Assembly: GCA_016714365.1 (NCBI GenBank)
Contig: JADJNH010000005.1
Coordinates: 1,898,501-1,962,500 of the forward strand
DNA: 64,000 nucleotides
Direction: 5' to 3'
Source: Candidatus Vicinibacter affinis
GTDB lineage: Bacteria; Bacteroidota; Bacteroidia; Chitinophagales; Saprospiraceae
The notes beneath the pieces are model-generated. The model did no database searches and was not told the DNA's origin. It worked only from the letters and a program-made list of their open reading frames with translations. This document shows, one piece after another, positions 44,016-53,129 of this stretch. The position numbers were made by a program, and so were the translations under genes. Positions within the stretch are counted from its first letter, which is position 1; every line of letters begins with the position of its first letter.

Positions 44016-45914
44016 TTAATGTGCAACCAAAACACGAATGATTTTTACCGATTCATTTTGCTCCAGCCGAAGGAAATATAAACCCGGTTGCGAAGGGCTG
44101 GTTATGGTATTTTGATTGATAACCGTGTTCTGATCTAAAAGCTTTCCGGACAAGTCTATCCAGGTATATCTGATATTCCCTGACCCGGTCTTCAAATTCA
44201 GAAATCCGATTTCGGTATCTGGACTGATGATGTAAGAGCTACTTTCCTCTTCATTTGAAGATCTGGCTTTCTTTTGGCCCGGTTCAGCAAAAAATGACCC
44301 AACATTAACCTTTACTTCATCCGCATAACTGCAATTTTGAAATTGGGTAATCCATTCCACATAATAGATTCCTCTTTTATTCACAGTTATCCTCGTTTTG
44401 GGATCGTTTATTTGATCAAAGTCAAGCATTCCCGGTCCGGATTTAAATCTCCAGGAACCAGGAGTTGTGGTCGAAGCATTGAGATTGAGGAATAAGTTTT
44501 TAGTTTGAATATCTTTACCACCGTCAGGTATATATAGTGACTCATCAATAGAATCCACACCAAATTCATACCGTATCTTTTTAACTTCAGGCCCAAAATA
44601 GACGTCCACGTCCATAAAGAAACTATAAGTGGATTTTTCCCTTACTTCAAGTAATTTATCTGATTTAATGATGGGTGCATTAGGGTGTAAAAGATCCTTT
44701 AAGTAATAGGTGTAGACCAGGTAGGCTTCTTCACTCTGACAGGAGTTATTTTCAATTTTTGGCTGGTAATACAATTTATTGTCATTCTTGCAGACCGGTT
44801 CCAATAAGCCTTTGAATGATGGGAGAAATTGATGGACTTCAAGGTATTGTTTGCATGCACCTGGTATGGTGTATACATATTCATAAGGTTTTGTACAATC
44901 TTTTATCAGTATACCTTGTGGATTGACATAATAATTGTTTGGTGCGGCACCTATATGATAAATCCTTTTTGGATCTGGTTTTGGATGAACAATGAATCTC
45001 ACTACGCTGTCGTATTTACATCCTGCTTGCGTAGTAATGGATGCCCTATAGACACCATCCTCAGAGATAACGTTGCCATACCAGATAAAAGGCCTTGGAT
45101 AGGTTTGTTCGTAACACAATGTGCGGTCTTCTCCAATTCGATCTTCAAATGAAATTACATGAACTGTTGAACATTCTCTCGCCGATTGGGCATAACGAAT
45201 TCCACCTGCACTTACCAGATACTTGGTAACGCAGATTTCAAAAGTTCCTCCTTGTAAAAATTTATATTTGATTTTATGCTTATCATCACCTACCACAACG
45301 TCATCAATGGTCCATTCAAATTTATCTTGTTTATGTCCTCCATCAACAAAGAATTCTGTTTCTAAATTTAAACACGTTTCTAAATTTCGATCTTTATCAA
45401 AATTTATAGGAGCAAACCCATTCAAATTGCAATCCTCCTTTTCTCCGTATGCACTTAACTGCACATTACAAAAATCACCATTGCATCCGTTTATAAATAA
45501 ATTGTATACTGCACATTGCTCAAGATATAAGCTAAAACTGTAAGAGCCACTATTGTAACATTGATTGCTACAAACCAAAGCATTGGTAAAATCACAGTTT
45601 TTGTAAACCCCAAATTGAACGCCGGAACCATTTACATTACAATTGGAAAAAGTTAGGACAAAGTCAACCTGCCCACCATAGGCGACGAAGGAGTACCATC
45701 CGGTATTGATTGGAACCCCATTACCCGGACAAAGAGGATTAGGCCCATTAGGGTTTGAATAAGAGGTAGGACTAAGGGAGCCGAGCAAAGATGCTAAGCT
45801 TGGATATATTGGACCGCCAAGACAATCATCAGCTGGTGGGTATGACTGTGTTTGGCCGATTTGGATGGTCAAATGACAAAAGATGAACAGCAAATAAAAG
45901 TCTAGTTTCTTCAT
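44016..45914 (-). CDS. array paralogue B: T9SS-secreted PPC-/PKD-like protein
   Basis: A 632-residue protein with the same domain order as A. Its first ~45 residues and everything from about residue 340 (YLEVHQFLPSFKG onward) are almost identical to A, with only two or three changes, while residues ~95-335 are clearly different (for example GVYKNCDFTNALVC, KHKIKYKFLQGGTFEICV, FIWYGNVISEDG). In the Ig-like module it resembles C (ISEDG, AGCKYDS), not A. The final residue is His instead of Lys. It is best read as a recently duplicated unit with a replaced or converted centre. Confidence 0.9.
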   Translation of the reverse strand: MKKLDFYLLFIFCHLTIQIGQTQSYPPADDCLGGPIYPSLASLLGSLSPTSYSNPNGPNPLCPGNGVPINTGWYSFVAYGGQVDFVLTFSNCNVNGSGVQFGVYKNCDFTNALVCSNQCYNSGSYSFSLYLEQCAVYNLFINGCNGDFCNVQLSAYGEKEDCNLNGFAPINFDKDRNLETCLNLETEFFVDGGHKQDKFEWTIDDVVVGDDKHKIKYKFLQGGTFEICVTKYLVSAGGIRYAQSARECSTVHVISFEDRIGEDRTLCYEQTYPRPFIWYGNVISEDGVYRASITTQAGCKYDSVVRFIVHPKPDPKRIYHIGAAPNNYYVNPQGILIKDCTKPYEYVYTIPGACKQYLEVHQFLPSFKGLLEPVCKNDNKLYYQPKIENNSCQSEEAYLVYTYYLKDLLHPNAPIIKSDKLLEVREKSTYSFFMDVDVYFGPEVKKIRYEFGVDSIDESLYIPDGGKDIQTKNLFLNLNASTTTPGSWRFKSGPGMLDFDQINDPKTRITVNKRGIYYVEWITQFQNCSYADEVKVNVGSFFAEPGQKKARSSNEEESSSYIISPDTEIGFLNLKTGSGNIRYTWIDLSGKLLDQNTVINQNTITSPSQPGLYFLRLEQNESVKIIRVLVAH

Positions 45915-46267
45915 AAGAATTACAATTTGCTTTAATAAGAGCCCTCTTGAACACGAAACGCTGGTTCAAGATAGGTAGTAATTATTTCTGGACCTAAGGA
46001 AATCAACTCAATCTTGGAATAAAAAAACATCTGACATCCAAAATAGCCCAATTATAAATTTAGAATTTCTTGAATAAATAATTGCAAAGGCTTACAGATA
46101 TGGTTGATTATTTATTTGCTAGCCCTTGAAAATGCTTGGGTAATTAAAAAGTAATCAAACCTTTAAAATTATCTAGATTCTAATTTGGCTGCAAAGATTA
46201 CCATATTCATAAAGTCTAATAATTTATAAAAATGGAGAAGTCGCCAATTATCATTTTAATCGATCCA
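45915..46267 (-). repeat. spacer B-C, near-identical copy of spacer A-B
   Basis: 353 bp, same length and nearly the same sequence as 43663-44015, including AAACATCTGACATCCAAAAT and the region next to the downstream stop. This shows that duplication covered gene plus spacer as one unit. No ORF. Confidence 0.9.
45934..45972 (-). promoter_or_regulatory. conserved 39-nt upstream element, copy B
   Basis: Identical to copy A over its whole length and at the same 19-nt distance from the ATG of gene B, including the TTGAAC/GTTCAA inverted repeat. Confidence 0.65.
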
Positions 46268-48169
46268 TTAATTTGCAACCAAAACACGAATGATTTTTAC
46301 CGATTCATTTTGCTCCAGTCGAAGGAAATACATACCCGGATGCGATGGGCTGACTATTGTATTTTGATTGATAACCGTGTTCTGATCTAAAAGCTTTCCG
46401 GACAAGTCTATCCAGGTATATCTGATATTCCCTGACCCGGTCTTCAAATTCAGAAATCCGATTTCGGTATCTGGACTGATGATGTAAGAGCTACTTTCCT
46501 CTTCATTTGAAGATCTGGATTTCTTTTGGCCCGGTTCTGCAAAAAATGACCCAACATTAACCTTTACTTCATCCGCATAACTGCAATTTTGAAATTGGGT
46601 AATCCATTCCACATAATAGATTCCCCTTTTATTCACAGTTATCCTCGTTTTGGGATCGTTTATCTGATCAAAATCCAGCATTCCCGGCCCGGATTTAAAC
46701 TTCCAGGAACCAGGTGATGTGGTCGATGCATTGAGATTTACAAATAAGTTTTTAGTTTGGATGTCTTTTCCACCGTCAGGTAAATACCGAGACTCGTCAA
46801 TGGAATCTATGCCCAATTCGTAACGTATCCTTTTAAATTCAGGTCCAAAATAAACATCCACATCCATATAGAAACTATAAGTGGATTTTCCTTTAACCTC
46901 AAGGAATTCATCTGATTTTATAATTGGGGCCTTTGGATTTAAAAGATCTTTCAGATAATAAGTGTAAACGAGAAATGCTTCCTCGTCACCATGACAGGAA
47001 TTATTTTCAATCAAAGGTTGGTAATACAATTTATTGTCATTTAAACAGATCGGTTCCAACCTTCCCTTAAAGTTGGGAATGAATTGATGGACTTCAAGAA
47101 ATTGCTTGCAGGCACCGGGTACAATGTACCCATATTCATAGGGTTTTGTACAATCCTTTATCGATATTCCTTGAGGATTCACATAATAATTGTTTGGTGT
47201 AGTGCCAATGTGGTAAATCTTTTTCGGCTCTGGCTTTGGCAGCACAATGAATCTCACAATACTGTCATATTTACATCCAGCTGGTGTAATAATGGACGCC
47301 CTGTATTCTCCATCCTCAGATATAATGTTGCCATGCCATATAAATGGTTTTGGATAGGTTTGCTCATAACATAATGTGCGGTCTGGCCCTGTTTTGTCCT
47401 CAATAAAGAAAACATGTACATTAGAACAATCCCTATTGGATTGTGCATACCGAATTCCTCCAGCGCTAATCCTATATCTAGATACGCAGATTTCATAGTC
47501 ACCGATCTGTGAGAAATTGTATTTTATCTGGTGCTTATCTCCTGGAATAATTACATTGTCAATCGTCCATTCAAATTTATCTTTTTTATATCCACCATCT
47601 ACAAAAAATTCACTGTCAGAATTAATACAGGTTTCAAGATTATGATCAAGGTCATAATTAATGGGTTCAAAATAGATTATACTACAACTTCCTATTGCCC
47701 CTGTAGCACTCAATTGCACGTCACAAACATCTCCATTGCATCCATTGATGAATAAATTATATACTTCGCAAAAATCAAGGGATAATCCAAAACTGATTGT
47801 TCCATTACTGTAACATTGGGTGGGACAAATCAAGGGATTTGAAAAATCACAATTCCGATATATCCCAATTTGAACTCCGGAACCATTTACATTGCAGTTC
47901 GAAAAAGTCAAAACAAAGTTAACCTGTCCTCCTTGCGCAGCGAAAGAGTACCATCCGGTATTCACAGGAACCCCACTTCCCGGGCATAAAGGATTAGGGC
48001 CATTGGGGTTTGAATAAGTGGTAGGACTTAGAGATCCGATTAAAGAAGCTAAACTTGGATAAATTGGCCCACCAAGACAGTCATCGGCTGGTGGGTATGA
48101 TTGAGTGTGACCGATTTGGATGGTCAACTGAAAAAGGAAAATCAATAAATAACCAGCTAGTTTCTTCAT
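46268..48169 (-). CDS. array paralogue C: T9SS-secreted PPC-/PKD-like protein
   Basis: A 633-residue member with signal peptide (MKKLAGYLLIFLFQLTIQIG), the Cys-rich N-domain, PKD-like and Ig-like modules, and T9SS sorting domain. From about residue 335 (IPNFKGRLEPICLNDNK) it is nearly identical to D, whereas the Ig-like module (FIWHGNIISEDG, PAGCKYDS) is of B type and the segment FSNPLICPTQC is shared with A. Ends in Asn. The combination of shared blocks differs from every other copy. Confidence 0.9.
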   Translation of the reverse strand: MKKLAGYLLIFLFQLTIQIGHTQSYPPADDCLGGPIYPSLASLIGSLSPTTYSNPNGPNPLCPGSGVPVNTGWYSFAAQGGQVNFVLTFSNCNVNGSGVQIGIYRNCDFSNPLICPTQCYSNGTISFGLSLDFCEVYNLFINGCNGDVCDVQLSATGAIGSCSIIYFEPINYDLDHNLETCINSDSEFFVDGGYKKDKFEWTIDNVIIPGDKHQIKYNFSQIGDYEICVSRYRISAGGIRYAQSNRDCSNVHVFFIEDKTGPDRTLCYEQTYPKPFIWHGNIISEDGEYRASIITPAGCKYDSIVRFIVLPKPEPKKIYHIGTTPNNYYVNPQGISIKDCTKPYEYGYIVPGACKQFLEVHQFIPNFKGRLEPICLNDNKLYYQPLIENNSCHGDEEAFLVYTYYLKDLLNPKAPIIKSDEFLEVKGKSTYSFYMDVDVYFGPEFKRIRYELGIDSIDESRYLPDGGKDIQTKNLFVNLNASTTSPGSWKFKSGPGMLDFDQINDPKTRITVNKRGIYYVEWITQFQNCSYADEVKVNVGSFFAEPGQKKSRSSNEEESSSYIISPDTEIGFLNLKTGSGNIRYTWIDLSGKLLDQNTVINQNTIVSPSHPGMYFLRLEQNESVKIIRVLVAN

Positions 48170-48526
48170 AAAAAATACAATTTACATTAATAAGAGCCTC
48201 AATTAACATGAAACGCTGGATGAAGATACCAAGTAATTTTAGGTGGTCTTAGGATAACAACTTGTTTTTGAAAAATAAAAATTATCTACCATCCCTAATA
48301 TCCCGAATCTGGATTCAGAATTGTTCGCAATAGAGACTTGCGAAAAACTACTGACTTAAGCTGACTATTAATTTGGTAAACTTTGATAAGTCTGAGATTC
48401 TTTGAAAATAATCAAAGCCTCAAGGACATTTAGCCAAATACCAGATTCCAAATCCTGCTTCTTAATTTGGTATTTCGTCATTCAAGAATCAAAGCACCAA
48501 TCAAAGAGAAACTGGATTGATTCCAA
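48170..48526 (-). other. spacer C-D, diverged from the other spacers
   Basis: 357 bp. Apart from the conserved element beside gene C, it is not alignable by eye with the two near-identical spacers. No ORF, and no strong terminator hairpin was seen. Confidence 0.6.
48189..48227 (-). promoter_or_regulatory. conserved 39-nt upstream element, copy C
   Basis: Same length and same 19-nt spacing to the ATG. The invariant blocks CCAGCGTTTC, TGTT and GGCTCTTATT are kept while flanking bases vary; the inverted repeat of copies A and B is lost, so the linear sequence rather than the hairpin appears conserved. Confidence 0.65.
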
Positions 48527-50431
48527 TTATTTTGCAACCAAAATACGGATAATTTTTACCGATTCATTTTGCTCCAGTCGAAGGAAATACATACCCGGAT
48601 GCGATGGGCTGACTATTGTATTTTGATTGACAACCGAGTTCTGATCTAAAAGCTTTCCGGACAAGTCTATCCAGGTATATCTGATATTCCCTGACCCGGT
48701 CTTCAAATTCAGAAATCCGATTTCGGTATCTGGACTGATGATGTAAGAGCTACTTTCCTCTTCATTTGAAGATCTGGCTTTCTTTTGGCCCGGTTCTGCA
48801 AAAAATGACCCAACATTAACCTTTACTTCATCCGCATAACTGCAATTTTGAAATTGGGTAATCCATTCCACATAATAGATTCCCCTTTTATTCACAGTAA
48901 TCCTCGTTTTGGGATCGTTTATTTGATCAAAATCAAGCATTCCCGGTCCGGATTTAAACCTCCACGAACCAGGTGATGCGGTCGACGCATTGAGATTTAC
49001 AAATAAGTTTTTAGTTTGAATGTCTTTACCACCGTCTGGTAAGTATCGAGACTCGTCAATGGAATCTATGCCCAATTCGTAACGTATCCTTTTAAATTCA
49101 GGTCCAAAATAAACATCCACATCCATATAGAAACTATAAGTGGATTTTCCTTTAACCTCAAGGAATTCATCTGATTTTATAATTGGGGCCTTTGGATTTA
49201 AAAGATCTTTCAAATAATAAGTGTATACGAGAAAAGCTTCCTCGTCTCCATGACAGGAGATATTTTCAATCAAAGGTTGGTAATACAATTTATTGTCGTT
49301 TAAACAGATCGGTTCCAACCTTCCCTTAAAGTTAGGAATGAATTGATGGACTTCAAGAAATTGCTTGCAGGCACCGGGTACAATGTACCCATATTCATAG
49401 GGTTTTGTACAATCCTTTATCGATATTCCTTGAGGATTCACATAATAATTGTTAGGTGTGGTGCCAATGTGGTAAATCTTTTTCGGCTCTGGCTTAGGTA
49501 GAACAACAAACTTCACAACACTATCGTATTTACAACCCCAAGTAGTTGTGAAAGAAGCTCTGTAGATACCTTCTGTTGAAATATTGACTCCGTGCCAGAC
49601 ATAAGGCTTAGGATAGGTTTGATCATAACATAAATAACGGTCAGTGGCACCATACCGGTCAACAGAAGCTAAAACATGTATGGTTGAGCACTCTGTGTTT
49701 GATGCTCCATAGCGGATTCCACCTGCACTTACTTTATAGGAGAAAACACAGATTTCAAAATCTCCCTCTTGTGTAAAGGTATACTTCATTTTATGTTTAT
49801 CCCCCCCAACCACAACATTATCAATTGTCCATTCGAATTTATCTTTTTTAGATCCTCCATCTACAAAATATTCTTTTTCAGAATCTACACATGTCTCAAG
49901 ATTACGGTCCGGATCATAATTAATAGGTTCGTTAAAACTTGGATAGCATGTGCCGGTTGCTCCTGATGCACTTAATTGTACATTACAAACATCGCCGTTA
50001 CACCCGTTGATAAACAAGTTATACACCTCGCAATAATCTAGGTCAAGCCCAAAACTATAAGTGCCGTTGCTGTAACATTGGGTTGGGCATACCAGGGCAT
50101 TTGTAAAATCACAATTTCGATAAATACCAAACTGAACTCCGGATCCATTCACATTACAATTCGAAAAAGTCAATACGAAGTTAACTTGTCCTCCTTGCGC
50201 AATGAAGGAATACCATCCGGTATTCACAGGAACCCCACTGCCCGGGCAAAGAGGATTAGGCCCATTAGGGTTTGAATAAGTGGTAGGACTTAGGGATCCG
50301 ATTAAAGCATTCAGACTTGGAAATAATGGTCCACCAAGACAATCATCAGCCGGTGGGTATGACTGAGTGTGACCATTTTGGAGGGTCAGCTGACAAAGGA
50401 AGACCATAAAATAACTAGCAAATTTCTTCAT
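48527..50431 (-). CDS. array paralogue D: T9SS-secreted PPC-/PKD-like protein
   Basis: A 634-residue member, the most diverged at its start (MKKFASYFMVFLCQLTLQNG; GPLFPSLNALIG). Residues from about 335 on are nearly identical to C. The Ig-like module (YVWHGVNISTEG, TWGCKYDSVV) is of A type, and FTNALVC is shared with B. The stop codon flank (CCAATTATTTTGCAACC on the plus strand) matches that of A. As the promoter-distal-most duplicate it may be the older member of the family. Confidence 0.9.
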   Translation of the reverse strand: MKKFASYFMVFLCQLTLQNGHTQSYPPADDCLGGPLFPSLNALIGSLSPTTYSNPNGPNPLCPGSGVPVNTGWYSFIAQGGQVNFVLTFSNCNVNGSGVQFGIYRNCDFTNALVCPTQCYSNGTYSFGLDLDYCEVYNLFINGCNGDVCNVQLSASGATGTCYPSFNEPINYDPDRNLETCVDSEKEYFVDGGSKKDKFEWTIDNVVVGGDKHKMKYTFTQEGDFEICVFSYKVSAGGIRYGASNTECSTIHVLASVDRYGATDRYLCYDQTYPKPYVWHGVNISTEGIYRASFTTTWGCKYDSVVKFVVLPKPEPKKIYHIGTTPNNYYVNPQGISIKDCTKPYEYGYIVPGACKQFLEVHQFIPNFKGRLEPICLNDNKLYYQPLIENISCHGDEEAFLVYTYYLKDLLNPKAPIIKSDEFLEVKGKSTYSFYMDVDVYFGPEFKRIRYELGIDSIDESRYLPDGGKDIQTKNLFVNLNASTASPGSWRFKSGPGMLDFDQINDPKTRITVNKRGIYYVEWITQFQNCSYADEVKVNVGSFFAEPGQKKARSSNEEESSSYIISPDTEIGFLNLKTGSGNIRYTWIDLSGKLLDQNSVVNQNTIVSPSHPGMYFLRLEQNESVKIIRILVAK

Positions 50432-50450
50432 AAAAATTATAATTGACTTA

Positions 50451-50489
50451 AATAAGAGCCCTAATGAACATGAAACGCTGGATGAAGAT
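50451..50489 (-). promoter_or_regulatory. conserved 39-nt upstream element, copy D
   Basis: Same blocks, same length and same 19-nt distance to the ATG as in A to C, although the sequence beyond it is unrelated. Conservation beyond the duplicated spacers argues for function. Confidence 0.65.
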
Positions 50490-50663
50490 AATTAAATTTT
50501 CGCTGAAAATTTAATTGTGTCCAAATAATCATACAAGCCTACCTGTAATGAAATAATGATCAAAAAGAAACAAAGTGAGATTTGTTGGCTACGGATCAAT
50601 TTACATCTTTTAATAGATAAGCCTAGTGAACTGATAATGATTCAATCTTACCTTTGATGGACT

Positions 50664-50698
50664 AAAAGAGCACACACCCCAAGTCTGGGTATGCTTTT
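50664..50698 (-). terminator. possible terminator hairpin
   Basis: Imperfect hairpin: AAGAGCA and ACCC on the left pair with GGGT and TGCTTTT on the right across a small internal loop. It sits downstream of the minus-strand gene 50742-51683. The T-tract is short, so confidence is modest. Confidence 0.4.
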
Positions 50699-50741
50699 AG
50701 AATCCTTTTTATTCAGCTTATTTTAGCAGAAAATTTAGATC

Positions 50742-51683
50742 TTAAAACTTATTGAATTTTAATGTAGAACTTCTGCCTTCTTTGTCTGAGATTTTAAGAA
50801 TGTATATTCCTTCTGGTAGCTTTGTAGTATTGATTTTAGTCTGACCATTTCCCGTGATGAAACTGTAAGATTGACTATATACTTCTTTAGAAGTTGCATC
50901 CAGGACGCTGATCTGTCCATCAAAACTCTCAAATGTTTCCAGCTTCAGATTTAATTCATCTTTTACAGGATTTGGACTTAGACTGAATTCCAGCTTTTTA
51001 CTTAGGTCTTCAACAGCCACTGGCACTGAGGCCACAATAGAATAAGTCTCTTCAAATAAGCCTACATTGTTGCTGTTCTTATTAAAGAAAAATGGGGTTC
51101 TGAAATAGGCATCATTGTTATATCGGTAATTTAAGCTGATGTTGTGAACCGGCCATCCCTGTGAAATGCCTTCGTATTTGATAGACAAATCTATTTTTTT
51201 ACCTTTTAGGGAGGAAACATCAATTTTGTGGGTTTCATAGCATACCACATTATTGACATTGGTACTCATCATATAGAGATCATTGTTTTTAGTAATTACG
51301 GCAACATTACCGGTTAATTTTCCGGAGCAAAAACCCAACGGGGCATTATTGGATGCTGCAACCGCATTGCAGTTAATGCATTGGCTGCAATAAACCGGAT
51401 CAGTGTTGTTCTCACATTTATCGGCGATGATTTTGTTAGCGAAAGCTATACCGCCAGTTTGTGAATCTCCCAAACTAAAAATAGGATTCGTTTTCGAATT
51501 ATTGATCAACCCAATCTTTACCCAATCTAACCTGATGGACGCCTTCTCCCTTTGGTCATTTCCGGTTACCGGGTCAATGCTAGGGGATACCGTTCCGGTT
51601 TTTCCACAAAATTGAAGTTGGATAGTCTGTGCCTCAACCAAGGTCAGACAGAAAAGCAAGGGGAGTGAAATAAGGAATTTCAT
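50742..51683 (-). CDS. T9SS-secreted protein of unknown function
   Basis: A 313-residue protein with signal peptide MKFLISLPLLFCLTLVEAQ. The body contains a Cys cluster (CENNTDPVYCSQCINCNA) and no family I recognise. The last ~75 residues (FSLSPNPVKDELNLKLET ... PEGIYILKI) form a T9SS type A sorting domain. ATG 51683 is chosen over a TTG three codons upstream. It is on the same strand as the array but does not share its sequence or its 39-nt element. Confidence 0.85.
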   Translation of the reverse strand: MKFLISLPLLFCLTLVEAQTIQLQFCGKTGTVSPSIDPVTGNDQREKASIRLDWVKIGLINNSKTNPIFSLGDSQTGGIAFANKIIADKCENNTDPVYCSQCINCNAVAASNNAPLGFCSGKLTGNVAVITKNNDLYMMSTNVNNVVCYETHKIDVSSLKGKKIDLSIKYEGISQGWPVHNISLNYRYNNDAYFRTPFFFNKNSNNVGLFEETYSIVASVPVAVEDLSKKLEFSLSPNPVKDELNLKLETFESFDGQISVLDATSKEVYSQSYSFITGNGQTKINTTKLPEGIYILKISDKEGRSSTLKFNKF

Positions 51684-51879
51684 ATAAAACAAATTGTTTA
51701 ATGGATTATAAAATGTGAAAAAGGTGGATTACCGAAGGTTAAATATAGATAGAAATTTAATATGACCTAATATTTTTAGATTAAAAATTCATTAAAGCTC
51801 TTAAATCTTGAAAATATCCAAAATAATTTGCGATTTCTGAAAAGAATAGCTATCGCTGATTTTAGAATTTTAAATTGAT

Positions 51880-53118
51880 TTACAGGGATTTTAAGGACTT
51901 TTCTATGATGCCTGCGGCCTCTTCGGTTTGATCACGAGTAATGGTTAATGGAGGGGCAAACCTGATGATATTGCCATGGGTGGGTTTTGCCAATAACCCA
52001 AATTCGGCCATTTTAAGACATAGGTTCCAGGCAAGACTACTCTCCTGATGATCGTCAATTACAATGGCATTCAATAATCCCTTTCCTCTTACGGTGGTAA
52101 TTAAACTGTGCTTGTTGGCAAGAAGGTTCAACAATTCTCTCAAGTATGCTCCCTGTAATTTTGCATTTTCAGCAAGGTTTTCATCTTGTACCACCTGCAT
52201 AGCTTCCATGGCAACTGCACAGGCAAGTGGGTTTCCACCGAAAGTAGAGCCATGTTCCCCGGGTTTAATACAGAGCATGATTTCATCATCAGCCAGGACA
52301 GCTGATACAGGAAGGATACCACCTGATAAAGCCTTGCCGAGAATGAGAATATCCGGTCTGATGTCAAGGTGATCACAGGCCAGCATGCGACCTGTTCGCG
52401 CAATACCGGTTTGTATTTCATCGGCAATGAACAGAACATTGTTTTCTTTGCATAGTTCGAATGCTTCTTTAAGAAAATGATCTGCAGGTACTACAACTCC
52501 TGCTTCACCCTGAATGGGCTCAATCAGCATACCGGCAATGTTAGGATCAACAATTACCTCTTTGAGTGCCTGAATATCGTTGTAAGGAATTTTTACAAAG
52601 CCTGGTAAATAGGGGCCAAAACCCAGATAACTGGAAGGATCTGTGGACATGGAAACTGCACTCATGGTGCGGCCATGAAAATTTCCTTCAAATACAATTA
52701 TTTTCGCTTGCGTATCTGGAATGCCTTTTTTCAAATAACCCCACTTGCGACAAAGTTTAATTGCTGTTTCAACCCCCTCAGCACCGGTATTCATTGGAAG
52801 CAGTTTATCATATCCAAATAGGCTGTTCATAAATTCTTCGTAAGGTCCGAGCTGATCATTGAAAAAAGCCCTGGAACTCAAGGTAAGCCTGGAGGCTTGT
52901 TGGATTAAAGCATTGACGATTCTTGGATGACAATGACCTTGATTTACTGCAGAATAGGCAGATAGAAAATCAAAATAACGTTTGCCCGATGTATCATAAA
53001 CAAACACCCCTTCTCCTCTGGAGAGCACCACCGGAAGAGGGTGATAATTATGAGCTCCATACCGATCTTCCAGCTGAATAAAAGAGGTATTTTGATCAAT
53101 TAAAGTTTCTGGCAACAT
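51880..53118 (-). CDS. rocD: ornithine aminotransferase
   Basis: Transfers the delta-amino group of ornithine to 2-oxoglutarate in arginine/proline metabolism. The 412-residue class III aminotransferase opens with the OAT-type GAHNYHPLPVVL, then FLSAYSAVNQGHCHPRI, the PLP-binding MNTGAEGVETAIK, FIADEIQTGIARTG and the Schiff-base Lys in LGKALSGG. It is the last gene of a likely four-gene operon, 11 bp after coaE. Confidence 0.94.
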   Translation of the reverse strand: MLPETLIDQNTSFIQLEDRYGAHNYHPLPVVLSRGEGVFVYDTSGKRYFDFLSAYSAVNQGHCHPRIVNALIQQASRLTLSSRAFFNDQLGPYEEFMNSLFGYDKLLPMNTGAEGVETAIKLCRKWGYLKKGIPDTQAKIIVFEGNFHGRTMSAVSMSTDPSSYLGFGPYLPGFVKIPYNDIQALKEVIVDPNIAGMLIEPIQGEAGVVVPADHFLKEAFELCKENNVLFIADEIQTGIARTGRMLACDHLDIRPDILILGKALSGGILPVSAVLADDEIMLCIKPGEHGSTFGGNPLACAVAMEAMQVVQDENLAENAKLQGAYLRELLNLLANKHSLITTVRGKGLLNAIVIDDHQESSLAWNLCLKMAEFGLLAKPTHGNIIRFAPPLTITRDQTEEAAGIIEKSLKSL

Positions 53119-53129
53119 TTTATTTAATT

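Larger units (their letters stand above)
41767..50431 (-). repeat. tandem array of four paralogous T9SS-secreted genes
   Basis: Four same-strand units (called A to D from low to high coordinate) repeat with 3' ends at 41767, 44016, 46268 and 48527, a period of 2249-2259 bp. Each unit is a ~1.9-kb gene plus a ~355-bp spacer. A and B share near-identical 3' thirds, 5' ends and upstream spacers. C and D share near-identical 3' halves. The central parts of all four differ. Confidence 0.95.
50432..50741 (-). other. spacer between gene D and the next T9SS gene
   Basis: 310 bp. It contains the fourth copy of the conserved element next to gene D and a likely terminator of the upstream gene near 50664-50698. 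No ORF. Confidence 0.6.

Noticed and set aside
41767..50431. CRISPR array or invertible phase-variation locus
   Set aside because: Repeats are ~2.25-kb coding units in direct orientation only; there are no short spaced repeats, inverted copies or recombinase gene nearby.
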